Positions 47,059 to 55,956 are shown, counted from the first letter of the stretch. The stretch: 64,000 nt of DNA from Polaribacter sp. (GCA_028343155.1 JAOLXX010000009.1:1-64000), one strand, 5' to 3'. A program made the numbers and translations. The notes: a model not told the origin generated them from the sequence alone.

Positions 47059-47412
47059 TTAGTAATCAAATAAAAGTACAATTTAAAAAGCACCAATGAA
47101 ATTTAATTTCATTGGTGCTTTTTTTTTTCTTTAAATATCAGTCATAAAATTTAATTCTATTTATATCTAGAACTTCAAATAATCTAAACATTTATTAAGA
47201 AGAGTTTAAGTAAACTTACCCTTTTTATTTAGTTATAGAATTGTTATTTTATTAGACTTTTCTTTATTTTGATTTGTAATATGGCATAAAAAACTAAACA
47301 AAAACATAACAAGTACTCTTTTTTAATCAATACATACAAGAACTTTATATATCATTTGTACCTTGTAAGAGTGCGTTTTATAGATGTTCGCTTATAACAA
47401 GATACTCTAAAC
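47059..47412. other. Intergenic region of 354 bp before the regulator genes
   Basis: It contains the sulfatase terminator at its left end and then about 280 bp of AT-rich sequence upstream of the TPR/LuxR-type regulator. No copy of the 21-bp operator was found. A palindrome GTTTAAGTAAAC lies at about 47206-47217. No RNA gene is evident. Confidence 0.55.
47086..47129 (+). terminator. Rho-independent terminator after the 45556 sulfatase
   Basis: A very long stem (AAAGCACCAATGAAATT with its complement) is followed by ten T residues. Confidence 0.92.
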
Positions 47413-49041
47413 ATGGATAAATTATATAAACTATTCTTCTTTTATAACTTAACAAGTAAATTGTTTACAATTGCTATGTTTTCTTTTTTAATGTTTGGTT
47501 CTTTAAGTGCTCAAGAAAATAAAACTCAACCTTTAAGCAAGTTTGAAGAATATTCAGATAGTTCTACCCAGGTTTTAAATCTATTATATAAAGCTTCTAT
47601 AAAAAATACGGATACTTTAGAAGCTATTTTAGCGCTTCAAAAATTAGCACTTCATTATAGTCATCAAGGAAATCATAAAGATTCTTATGATAAATTATGG
47701 CAGGCTTTATTACTTTCTGATGCTTCTGAAAAGAAAGACATTAAAGCATTAGTATATAGAGATATTGGAAGACACTACAGTTATTTTAAAAGAAAACAAA
47801 AAGCATTAAAATTTTTGAATTTATCTATAAGTTTAAGAAAAGAATTAGTAGAAAATAAAAAAGTAAAAGAAGAAGAATTGGCAAATGGTTATTTAGCTTT
47901 TGTTGCAACATATAGAGAATTAGGTGATTTGAATTCGGCTAAAATATATTTAGATAGTAGCGCAATTTCTTTAAAGAACTCCACTAGATATAGAGATAAG
48001 GCTTTTTATAGTTTTGAGTATGGTGTAATTTTAAATAGCCAAGGAAATTATAAGGAAGCTTTAAGTGAATTTGATATAAGTTCTAGTTGGTTTTCTAAAA
48101 AATTACCAGCCTACCAAGTTTTAATTAATACTCATATTGGAGACAGCTATAAAAGTTTAAAAAATTATAATAAAAGTGAAGCCTTTTACACAAAAGCTTT
48201 ACAAATGTCTAAAACTTACAATGCTCATAAAGATTTTACTCCACTTATTTATGAAAGATTATCAGATTTATATCTAATTACTGGCAATAAAGATAATGCT
48301 TTTAAAAGCTTAAAGAAAGCAAAAGAATTAGACGCACTTTTTTTTGATAGCAGAAGTGAAACGAATCATCCACTTTTAGAAATTCAGGATGAATTTTTAG
48401 AAGAAAAGAATAGACGAGCAATCGAATTAAAAGAGCAAAGGCTTAATCAATTAGAACAAGAAGAAAAAGTAAACTTTTTAGAGAGAATATTGTTGTTTGG
48501 GGTAGTCGCTTTTTTAATACTATTTGGAGCATTATTTATCTCTAATATAAGATCTAAACATAAAGCTGAAAAAAATATTTTACGAAAGAAAAGAGAACTT
48601 GAAAGTCAAAAAAATAAAGAAATAATTGAGCTAAAAAACAAAGAATTAGCAACATCTGTAATTAAATTAATAGAAAAAGACGCTTTTATAGACAAACTAA
48701 AAGAAAAACTATCTAAAGGAAATGGAGATATAAAAAGGTCTGAAGCTAAACAGATTATTAATTCTATTTCTGTAAATAATTTAGAAAATTGGAATGAATT
48801 TGAGACAAGATTTGTGTCAATAAATAAAAGGTTTTATACAAAACTTACAAGGAAATTTCCAGAACTAACAGCAAATGATCAAAGACTTTGCGCGTTAATA
48901 AAATTAAATTTTTCTAGTAAAGAAATAGCAAAATTATTAAATATGTCTAATGAAAGTGTACATACCACTAGAAGTAGATTAAGAAAGAAATTAAATATTA
49001 CAAGAGAAATAAATTTAAAACAATTTATTGCAAGTATTTAA
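47413..49041 (+). CDS. Membrane-anchored TPR regulator with LuxR-type helix-turn-helix
   Basis: Signal-like N-terminal segment (to about residue 33), then tetratricopeptide repeats in the periplasm (residues about 80-310, e.g. ALKFLNLSISLRKEL, NYNKSEAFYTKALQMSK). One membrane helix follows (about 355-378, LLFGVVAFLILFGALFI), then a coiled-coil stretch and a C-terminal helix-turn-helix of the LuxR type (LTANDQRLCALIKLNFSSKEIAKLLNMS). This architecture is common in Bacteroidota and is a likely one-component sensor: periplasmic TPR domain, cytoplasmic DNA-binding domain. It lies next to two AraC genes (30 bp gap). It may sense oligosaccharides and control the AraC genes, which is inference. Confidence 0.85.
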   Translation: MDKLYKLFFFYNLTSKLFTIAMFSFLMFGSLSAQENKTQPLSKFEEYSDSSTQVLNLLYKASIKNTDTLEAILALQKLALHYSHQGNHKDSYDKLWQALLLSDASEKKDIKALVYRDIGRHYSYFKRKQKALKFLNLSISLRKELVENKKVKEEELANGYLAFVATYRELGDLNSAKIYLDSSAISLKNSTRYRDKAFYSFEYGVILNSQGNYKEALSEFDISSSWFSKKLPAYQVLINTHIGDSYKSLKNYNKSEAFYTKALQMSKTYNAHKDFTPLIYERLSDLYLITGNKDNAFKSLKKAKELDALFFDSRSETNHPLLEIQDEFLEEKNRRAIELKEQRLNQLEQEEKVNFLERILLFGVVAFLILFGALFISNIRSKHKAEKNILRKKRELESQKNKEIIELKNKELATSVIKLIEKDAFIDKLKEKLSKGNGDIKRSEAKQIINSISVNNLENWNEFETRFVSINKRFYTKLTRKFPELTANDQRLCALIKLNFSSKEIAKLLNMSNESVHTTRSRLRKKLNITREINLKQFIASI

Positions 49042-49071
49042 AAACAAGAGTTTAAAGTAAAATAACAAGTT

Positions 49072-49938
49072 ATGAAATTAGTTTTACAACAATCGGATAC
49101 ACTTATAAACAAAAAATTAAATGTTTATAAGAGGGTAGAACCATCTTTTGATGCTGCTTGGCATTACCATAAAGAAATTGAGTTGTTATATATATCTAAA
49201 AGTAATGGAATTAGATTTGTGGGCGATAATGTATCTCCTTTTTTTCCTGGAGATTTAGTTTTAGTAGGTTCTTATTTACCTCATTTATGGAGAAGTGACC
49301 CTTCTTATTATGAAGCAAAAAGTACCAAGAGTGTTAAAACGATAGTGACTAAATTTAGTGATGATTTTTTAGGATTAGATTTTTTTAAGCGTCAAGAATT
49401 CTATAAAATCCAAAGATTATTAGAAGAGTCTAAATTTGGGTTAAGTTTTAATAAGCAAGTTAGTCAAGCACTTCATGATGACATTATGAAACTTTCGGAA
49501 CTATCATCTACAGAAAAGCACATTGCATTATTAAATATTTTACACAAATTATCTACAGTAAAAGAAGATTACAAAACAGTTTTATCTTCATCAGATATGA
49601 GACAATCTATTACAAATGGTTCTGGAAAAATTGATATGGTTTTAAAATATATATCAGATAATTATGCTTCAAATATTAGTTTAGAAGATGTTGCAAGTGT
49701 AGCTTGTATGACAACGAATTCTTTTTGTCGTTTTTTTAAAAAAATGACAAATAAATCATTTACTCAATTTTTAAATGAAATAAGAATAAGAAATGCTTCT
49801 AGAATCTTAATTCAAGAAAACTTACCTGTATCAGAAGTTTGCTATTTAGTAGGTTTTAATTCTATGACTTATTTTAATAAGCAATTTAAACTAATAATGG
49901 GTACAACACCCAAAACATATAAAGTTAGTATTTATTAG
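49072..49938 (+). CDS. AraC-family transcriptional regulator with cupin-like N-terminal domain (first paralogue)
   Basis: AraC/XylS-type regulator of 288 residues. The N-terminal cupin-like domain includes the AWHYHKEIELLYISKSNGIRFVGD segment (His at metal/ligand position) and FFPGDLVLVGSYLPHLW. The C-terminal DNA-binding part (about 190-285) has two helix-turn-helix units: ISLEDVASVACMTTNSFCRFFKKMTNKSF and PVSEVCYLVGFNSMTYFNKQFK. AraC proteins bind direct-repeat half-sites 21 bp apart on one face of DNA, the geometry found at ten places in this window. It is therefore a prime candidate for the locus activator. A close paralogue follows at 50075. Confidence 0.93.
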   Translation: MKLVLQQSDTLINKKLNVYKRVEPSFDAAWHYHKEIELLYISKSNGIRFVGDNVSPFFPGDLVLVGSYLPHLWRSDPSYYEAKSTKSVKTIVTKFSDDFLGLDFFKRQEFYKIQRLLEESKFGLSFNKQVSQALHDDIMKLSELSSTEKHIALLNILHKLSTVKEDYKTVLSSSDMRQSITNGSGKIDMVLKYISDNYASNISLEDVASVACMTTNSFCRFFKKMTNKSFTQFLNEIRIRNASRILIQENLPVSEVCYLVGFNSMTYFNKQFKLIMGTTPKTYKVSIY

Positions 49939-50060
49939 TTTTAAAGTTGCATTTTATAGATGAATTTTTCTTCAAAATTAATATATTAACAGCTTTTAAT
50001 TGATATTAGGTAATAATTGTTAAATGATAATAATAAATTTTTCAAACATCAAATAATCAT

Positions 50061-50068
50061 TATATTTG
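50061..50068 (+). promoter_or_regulatory. TAnnTTTG -7 box directly before the second AraC gene
   Basis: TATATTTG matches the -7 consensus and ends 6 bases before the ATG at 50075, the same arrangement as before the GntP gene. No matching -33 element was identified. Confidence 0.4.
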
Positions 50069-50074
50069 TTTGAA

Positions 50075-50938
50075 ATGAAGTTAGTACTAAAAAATTCTGA
50101 AACACAAACCAATAAAAAACTGAACATTCACACAAGAGATGTTCCGTGTTTAGATGCTATGTGGCATTATCATCCAGAATTTGAATTAATTTATATTTCT
50201 CAAAGTAATGGAATTCGTTTTGTTGGAGATAGTGTGGCTCCATTTTTCCCTGGAGATTTGGTTTTAGTTGGTTCATACTTACCTCATTTATGGCGAAACG
50301 ATCCTTCTTATTATGAAAAAAACAGTATTTTAAATGTAAAAACAATTGTTACAAAATTTACTTTAGATTTTTTAGGTGAAGAAATTTTTAAACTTTCTGA
50401 ATTTCACAAAATAAAAAAACTAATCGAAAACTCTAAAACAGGTCTTTCTTTTGGCAAAGAAATAAGTAAATCTTTACATAAAGATCTCATTAAATTACCA
50501 GAATTATCTTCTGTAGAACAACATATAAAAATTTTACAAATTTTACATAAGCTCTCTTTAGTAGGTGATAAAGATATCACTGTTTTGTCTTCGTCAGATA
50601 TGAGGCAATCAATTACAGAAAGTTCAGAAAGAATAGATACTGTTTTAAAATATATATCAGATAATTATGTGTCTAACATTACTCTAGATGATATTTCTGG
50701 CGTTGCTTGTATGACTACAAATTCTTTTTGTAGATTTTTTAAAAAAATGACAAATAAATCTTTTACTCAATTTTTAAATGAAATAAGAGTAAGAAATGCT
50801 TCTAGAATTTTGGTTCAAGATAACTTACCTGTATCAGAAATTTGTTATTTAGTTGGTTTTAATTCCATTACAAACTTTAATAAGCAGTTTAAGCAAATTA
50901 TGGGAACTACTCCCAAACAGTTTAGAGAAGCTATTTAA
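50075..50938 (+). CDS. AraC-family transcriptional regulator with cupin-like N-terminal domain (second paralogue)
   Basis: Close paralogue of the 49072 protein in length, domain order and motifs (MWHYHPEFELIYISQSNGIRFVGD, FFPGDLVLVGSYLPHLW, TTNSFCRFFKKMTNKSF, PVSEICYLVGFNSITNFNKQFK). The DNA-binding helices are nearly identical between the two, so both probably recognise the same or very similar sites, while the cupin domains differ more and could sense different ligands. ATG 50075 is chosen by alignment with the paralogue; the frame extends three codons upstream to a TTG. It is followed by a copy of the 21-bp operator in front of the next gene. Confidence 0.93.
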   Translation: MKLVLKNSETQTNKKLNIHTRDVPCLDAMWHYHPEFELIYISQSNGIRFVGDSVAPFFPGDLVLVGSYLPHLWRNDPSYYEKNSILNVKTIVTKFTLDFLGEEIFKLSEFHKIKKLIENSKTGLSFGKEISKSLHKDLIKLPELSSVEQHIKILQILHKLSLVGDKDITVLSSSDMRQSITESSERIDTVLKYISDNYVSNITLDDISGVACMTTNSFCRFFKKMTNKSFTQFLNEIRVRNASRILVQDNLPVSEICYLVGFNSITNFNKQFKQIMGTTPKQFREAI

Positions 50939-50970
50939 AAATTATCATCTTACTATTTTTTATATTACTA

Positions 50971-51039
50971 AATTGATAATTGAGTATAAGCATAGGTTAA
51001 ATTAGACTTGGTAAAAACTTTTTCTCTACAATAACTTTG
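50971..51039 (+). promoter_or_regulatory. 21-bp direct-repeat operator with -7 box, upstream of 51063
   Basis: GATA at 50975 and GTTA at 50996 are 21 bp apart. A perfect TAACTTTG -7 box lies at 51032-51039, with TTTG 40 bp from the proximal half-site. The predicted leader is only about 20 bases. Confidence 0.75.
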
Positions 51040-51062
51040 AAAACTTAACACGTTTTCTAAAA

Positions 51063-52727
51063 ATGAAAGAAGAAAAAGCTATCTTAAATAATAAAATACA
51101 AACAATAGGTTTGCTATTGTTTTTTTCTTTTTTTATAAATGTAATTTACGGACAAACACTCCCTTTTTCAGATCAGCAAAATACAGGAAATTGGATTTTA
51201 AATACTGATATTTCTGATGAATTTGAAAACGCTATTTTAAATGAAAACCAATGGCTAATTCAAGGTAGAAATGGAGAATATCAATCAAACTTTAGGGGCA
51301 GACCACCTTCACAGTTTTCTACAGAAAATGTAAGAATAGAAAATGGAAAATTAAAATTACAAACCAAATGGGAGCCAGATTATAATTTTAATCCTACACA
51401 AAATAATTCTGTTGAAAAGTATGAGAACATAACTACAGCCGCAGTTATTAGTAAAAAACAATTCCATTATGGTTATATGGAAATTAAATCTAAAGCCGCT
51501 AAAGCAAGAATTACCAGTTCTTTTTGGACCACAGGTAAACAATCTGAATTAGATATGTTTGAAATGTTTGGTGATACAAGAGCAGGAGAAGCAAACATAA
51601 ACTGGAGAAAAAGATTAAAATTTAATATAATTTCTTGGAACCCTAATAATAAATACTATTTACCAGATGGTAATGGACCAGCCCACACAAGAAATATTCA
51701 GGCAGATTTTAATACTGCAGACGATTTTCACGTATATGGTTTCGAGTGGACATCAGAATATATAAAAGTATTTATAGATGGCGTTTTGCACCCAAATGGA
51801 ACAATCCTTAAATCTGAAATTACAAACAATGGTGCAGACCCAGATAGATGGACAACAGATGTACCTTATTGGATTTGGGTAGATTCAGAAACTTTTCCTT
51901 GGTTAGGTTTGCCAAATGCTGCAGATTTACCTGCAGATTATGAAATTGAATATATTAGAATTTGGGATAAAAAAAACCTAGTAAATTCAGAATTTTTTGG
52001 TTTTGAAAAAACAATTAATATTGATAATGATGAGAAACAGTGGTTTATTCCAAACAACTCAACAGCAAACATAAGTGTTTCTAATGATGATGCTTTTAGA
52101 TGGAATAATTCGTTAAAATTTACTCATAATGGAACATTATCTAATAATATTGTTGCTTTTTCACCATTCAAATCTGTAAATATTCCTACAGATGATTATA
52201 AAGTTTCATTAAAAATTAAAAAAGAACCAGGTAGTGTCATTAACAATTTTCAAGTAATATTAGAAGATCCTTATCAAATTTTAGATTTTGATGTTTCTGC
52301 AATAGAAACAGAAAAATGGATTACAGTTACTAAAACCTTTTCTAGAAATGTGGTTTCTGGCAGTAATGATCGTTTACGAGTTAGAATTCAACCAGCAGAT
52401 GTTTCTTCTGGTTCTAGTACAATGTATATAGATGATATTTCTATAAACCCAACAAGCGTTTTAAATGTTGGCTCTAATAATATTGAAGAAAATAAAAGCA
52501 AGGTTTATCCAAACCCTTTAGACAATTCAATAGTTAAAAATATAAATATAAAATCAAAAAATGCAAAGCAAATAGTGCTGTATAATGCAGCAGGTATCCA
52601 ATTATTAAAGATTAAAAAAACGACAGAAACATTAGCATTACCCGTAAGAAATTTATCCTCTGGAATTTATTTCTTATCTATTATATCAGATAAAACAAAA
52701 GAAACAAAGAAAATAATTATTAAATAA
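51063..52727 (+). CDS. Secreted GH16 galactanase with CBM-like module and T9SS sorting domain
   Basis: Signal peptide to about residue 30 (VIYGQ) after a slightly long charged start. The GH16 domain (about 35-300) has the ELDMFE motif with E162, D164 and E167, and the GRPPSQFST segment. Residues about 305-460 are the beta-sandwich module shared with 715 and 26125 (FFGFEKTINI, WITVTKTFSRN, MYIDDISI). The last about 75 residues are a T9SS type A sorting domain (VYPNPLDNS, SSGIYFLSI). The catalytic domain is most like the anchored 44096 enzyme. The gene is followed 6 bp later by a T9SS sulfatase, so the pair forms a secreted cutting and desulfating team. Confidence 0.87.
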   Translation: MKEEKAILNNKIQTIGLLLFFSFFINVIYGQTLPFSDQQNTGNWILNTDISDEFENAILNENQWLIQGRNGEYQSNFRGRPPSQFSTENVRIENGKLKLQTKWEPDYNFNPTQNNSVEKYENITTAAVISKKQFHYGYMEIKSKAAKARITSSFWTTGKQSELDMFEMFGDTRAGEANINWRKRLKFNIISWNPNNKYYLPDGNGPAHTRNIQADFNTADDFHVYGFEWTSEYIKVFIDGVLHPNGTILKSEITNNGADPDRWTTDVPYWIWVDSETFPWLGLPNAADLPADYEIEYIRIWDKKNLVNSEFFGFEKTINIDNDEKQWFIPNNSTANISVSNDDAFRWNNSLKFTHNGTLSNNIVAFSPFKSVNIPTDDYKVSLKIKKEPGSVINNFQVILEDPYQILDFDVSAIETEKWITVTKTFSRNVVSGSNDRLRVRIQPADVSSGSSTMYIDDISINPTSVLNVGSNNIEENKSKVYPNPLDNSIVKNINIKSKNAKQIVLYNAAGIQLLKIKKTTETLALPVRNLSSGIYFLSIISDKTKETKKIIIK

Positions 52728-52733
52728 TAAATT

Positions 52734-55700
52734 ATGAAAAAACAATACTTTAAAACTTTAATATTATTGTCTACTTTATTGTTTACAGTAAGTAATTACG
52801 CACAAACACAAGGAAGTAGACCCAATATTATATTAATTTTAGCAGACGATTTAGGATATGCAGATGTTGGTTTTAACAGAGATGGAACTTTTCCTACTGA
52901 TAGAGGTGTAATACCTACTCCAAATATAGATGCACTAGCCAATTCAGGAATCATTTTAAAAAATGCACACGTAGCACATCCTTTTTGTGGTCCAAGTAGA
53001 GTTGCACTTTTAACAGGAATGATGCCTCATAGAATTGGTGCTCAATACAACTTACCAAATGACATAACAACAACTTTAGGAATACCAGAAAATGAAACCT
53101 ATTTTACAGAATTGTTGCAAAATTCAAACTACAATACTTCTGCAATTGGTAAATGGCATTTAGGTTTCGAGGAAGGAAAATATCAGCCTTTAGACAGAGG
53201 TTTTGATCATTTTTTCGGGTTTTTAGGAGGTGGAAAAGGGTATTTTGAAGAAGGATATGAAGATAATTTTTATAATAGATTAGGGGGTAGTAATCCAGTG
53301 ACTAATGAATATCAAGATCCACTGCAAAGAAATAGAGATTATGTTACAAGAAATGAATATAGTAATGTTGCAAATGAAGACTATTTAACCGATATTTTAA
53401 CTGACAATGCTATACAATATATTGCTGATAATAAAGGGAAGTCTGATCCATTTTTTATGTATCTAGCCTATAATGCACCTCATACACCTTTAGAAGCTAC
53501 AGATGCTGAAGTCGCTCAATTTAAAGCTGATAATCCCGATTTTGAAAACCTAATTAGAAATAGTGACTATATTACAAAATCTACACCAGTTGAAAAATTA
53601 ACAACACAATCTGAAAAAGATGATTTAATAGATAAATTTGTAGAAGCAAGAATCATTTATGCAACAATGACTGTAAATATGGATAAAAACATAGGTAGAG
53701 TTGTAGATGAGTTAAAAAAGGATATCAACGATTTTAATAATACAGTTATAATTTTCTTGAGTGATAATGGAGGATACACCTATAGTAAAGGAGCTGTGAA
53801 CTGGCCTTTAGATGCTTTGAAAGGAAGTGTAAAAGAAGGAGGACATAAAGTGCCAATGTTTGTAAGTTGGCCAAATAAAATTACAACGCCAAGTACTTAT
53901 AATCATCAAATAAGTTCTTTAGATATTTATCCAACAGTATTGGATTTAGCAGGAGCAACAGTTCCACAAAGTAAAATAATAGATGGTGTAAGTTTTATGG
54001 ATAAAGTAATTTCAGGAGATAATGCTAGACCAAAAGAAAGTTTAATTATTATGAGACCACAAAATGGTTTTCATAATGGAGGAATAACTTACGATAACTG
54101 GAAAATTACAAAAACAGGAAATAATGGTACTTGGAATCTATATAATGTTTTAACAGATCCAGGAGAGACAACAAATATTAGAAGTACAGAGCCAAATGGA
54201 GATGAAATTGTTCAAGAGATTTTGGATGAAGCAATAGCTGTTGTAGCAGATTTTAAAGAAGTAAAACCAGCTTGGTATGACAATGATAGATTTGATATTG
54301 ATGGTGATGGAGTAGGAGATGGACATGTACATAGTTTTTTATGGGCAGATGGAACTTTACCTGGATATGATAGACTTTTTGAAACACCTAGTTTGGCACA
54401 AGCAATTCAAATAACTGTAACAGGTAACACGAATGCAACAGAAGGTGAAACAAATGGTGTCTTTACAGTTGGTTTTTCTAATGGAGCTGCAGCAACAGAA
54501 GATATAGAAGTTACGTATGTTGTTGGAGGAAGTGCAACAGAAGGAACAGATTATACAACTATTGCTAGAACAGTTACTATAGCAGATGGTGATAGTTCTG
54601 CCGAAATAACAATTGAAGCAATACAAGATAATTTAGATGAAGATCCAGAAACCGTTACAATTACTTTACAGTCTTCTTCTGTAGAATCAGTAAACACAAC
54701 TGTGGCAAGTATTGATATTCTAGATGTAGTAGTTAATGAAACATCAGATGATTTAACTGCAGGAGATATAGCTATTGTAGGATATAAAGCAGCAGCAGGT
54801 AATGTGGGTGAACTTGCTTTTGTAATTCTTAAAGATATTAATGCTGGCACTAGTATTAGTTTTTCTAATCGAGGGTGGCATAGTGATGGGTCTTTTAATC
54901 TAAGTGGTTCAGGAGTACCTTATGGTATAGATGATGTTTTTTCTTGGACGACAATAAATGCTTACACTGCAGGAACTATTTTTAAATTAGGAAGAAATGG
55001 TAAAGTAAGCACAGTAATAAATGATATAGAAACTGAAGTGGGTACTACAGTTCAAACACTTGGTACAGATGGAGATTGGGATCTTTCACCTGCAGGAGAT
55101 ACTGTCTTAATATACAGTGGAGACACAAGTGTACATCCAGCAGATGATAGTTTAGATTGGATTACAGGGTTAAATACAGATGGTAAAAGTGCTGCTGCTG
55201 GTTGGGCAACAGGTGGAGGTAATGCATATTGCGAATTACCTAATGCATTAGTAGATTTTAATATTGATGTTACAGGTAAAGATCCAGCTTTAAACCTTTG
55301 GGATTTAAATTATGGTGTATATTCTGGGGCTGCAACTGGAAGTTCAACTGCTATTAGAGCAAGTGTTAATAACTATGCGAATTGGTCTTTGAGTGAAACA
55401 AATGAATATTCTTTATGGAGTATTGATGATTCTGTAAATACTGTTTCTGGGGATATAAACTTAGGGCAAATTACTTTGTCAGCTACTGTAGAAAATATAT
55501 CAGCATTTAAAGTGTACCCAAACCCAGTTTCAGAAACGTTTACAGTAAAGTTAAATAATACATATAAAAGTGTTCAAATAGAAATTTTATCTGTAACAGG
55601 TAAATTAATTCAAAAAATTAATTCAAACAACAGCACTATCCAAAATATTGATGCTTCTAATTTAAGTTCAGGTATTTATTTGGTTAGGGTTAATGCAGAT

Positions 55701-55736
55701 AATAACTTTTCAATAAAAAAAGTAATTAAGATTTAA
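52734..55736 (+). CDS. Multidomain secreted S1 sulfatase with Calx-beta-like, lamin-tail-like and T9SS domains
   Basis: A 1000-residue secreted sulfatase, twice the normal size. After the signal peptide (SNYAQ) comes the sulfatase domain (about 28-545) with LADDLGYADVG, HPFCGPSR (Cys85, formylglycine precursor), GKWHLG and LSDNGG. Residues about 555-650 look like a Calx-beta repeat (ATEGTDYTTIARTVTIADGDSSA, DEDPETVTITL). Residues about 665-915 form a further beta-rich domain that resembles lamin-tail-like modules (AGDIAIVGYKAA, GTIFKLGRNGKV). A T9SS type A domain ends the protein (VYPNPVSETF, SSGIYLVRVN). The added domains probably attach it to polysaccharide or the cell surface. The gene ends at a strong terminator. 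Confidence 0.87.
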   Translation: MKKQYFKTLILLSTLLFTVSNYAQTQGSRPNIILILADDLGYADVGFNRDGTFPTDRGVIPTPNIDALANSGIILKNAHVAHPFCGPSRVALLTGMMPHRIGAQYNLPNDITTTLGIPENETYFTELLQNSNYNTSAIGKWHLGFEEGKYQPLDRGFDHFFGFLGGGKGYFEEGYEDNFYNRLGGSNPVTNEYQDPLQRNRDYVTRNEYSNVANEDYLTDILTDNAIQYIADNKGKSDPFFMYLAYNAPHTPLEATDAEVAQFKADNPDFENLIRNSDYITKSTPVEKLTTQSEKDDLIDKFVEARIIYATMTVNMDKNIGRVVDELKKDINDFNNTVIIFLSDNGGYTYSKGAVNWPLDALKGSVKEGGHKVPMFVSWPNKITTPSTYNHQISSLDIYPTVLDLAGATVPQSKIIDGVSFMDKVISGDNARPKESLIIMRPQNGFHNGGITYDNWKITKTGNNGTWNLYNVLTDPGETTNIRSTEPNGDEIVQEILDEAIAVVADFKEVKPAWYDNDRFDIDGDGVGDGHVHSFLWADGTLPGYDRLFETPSLAQAIQITVTGNTNATEGETNGVFTVGFSNGAAATEDIEVTYVVGGSATEGTDYTTIARTVTIADGDSSAEITIEAIQDNLDEDPETVTITLQSSSVESVNTTVASIDILDVVVNETSDDLTAGDIAIVGYKAAAGNVGELAFVILKDINAGTSISFSNRGWHSDGSFNLSGSGVPYGIDDVFSWTTINAYTAGTIFKLGRNGKVSTVINDIETEVGTTVQTLGTDGDWDLSPAGDTVLIYSGDTSVHPADDSLDWITGLNTDGKSAAAGWATGGGNAYCELPNALVDFNIDVTGKDPALNLWDLNYGVYSGAATGSSTAIRASVNNYANWSLSETNEYSLWSIDDSVNTVSGDINLGQITLSATVENISAFKVYPNPVSETFTVKLNNTYKSVQIEILSVTGKLIQKINSNNSTIQNIDASNLSSGIYLVRVNADNNFSIKKVIKI

Positions 55737-55763
55737 AATGAAGAGTTCTTAAAATATACCAGA

Positions 55764-55795
55764 CAAAAGCCTAGAATTTATATTCTAGGCTTTTG
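55764..55795 (+). terminator. Rho-independent terminator after the 51063-55736 transcript
   Basis: CAAAAGCCTAGAAT pairs perfectly with ATTCTAGGCTTTTG. The T run after the stem is short (TTTTG then CATTT), so termination may be partial. Confidence 0.75.
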
Positions 55796-55841
55796 CATTT
55801 GGAAGCTATTCAATAAATAAAATTATCAAAATAATATACAA

Positions 55842-55876
55842 TAGAGTTAAAATGATGCTATAAGAAGATAAAATTC
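55842..55876 (+). promoter_or_regulatory. Relic 21-bp direct-repeat operator upstream of the sulfatase pseudogene
   Basis: GTTA at 55846 and GATA at 55867 are 21 bp apart, in TAGAGTTAAAAT and AGAAGATAAAATT contexts that fit the consensus. No convincing -7 box lies at +36 to +40, consistent with decay after the gene was lost. Confidence 0.5.
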
Positions 55877-55956
55877 GCGGTATAATAGACTAATAAGAGG
55901 TTGTTTTCAGTTTGATTTTTTCAAGTGGACAAATAGTAGGCTCAAATTTTGATTGT

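Noticed and set aside
50002..50030. Cluster of GNTA cores (50002, 50009, 50019, 50026) before the second AraC gene, a possible autoregulatory site
   Set aside because: No pair is 21 bp apart; the differences are 7, 10, 17 and 24 bp.
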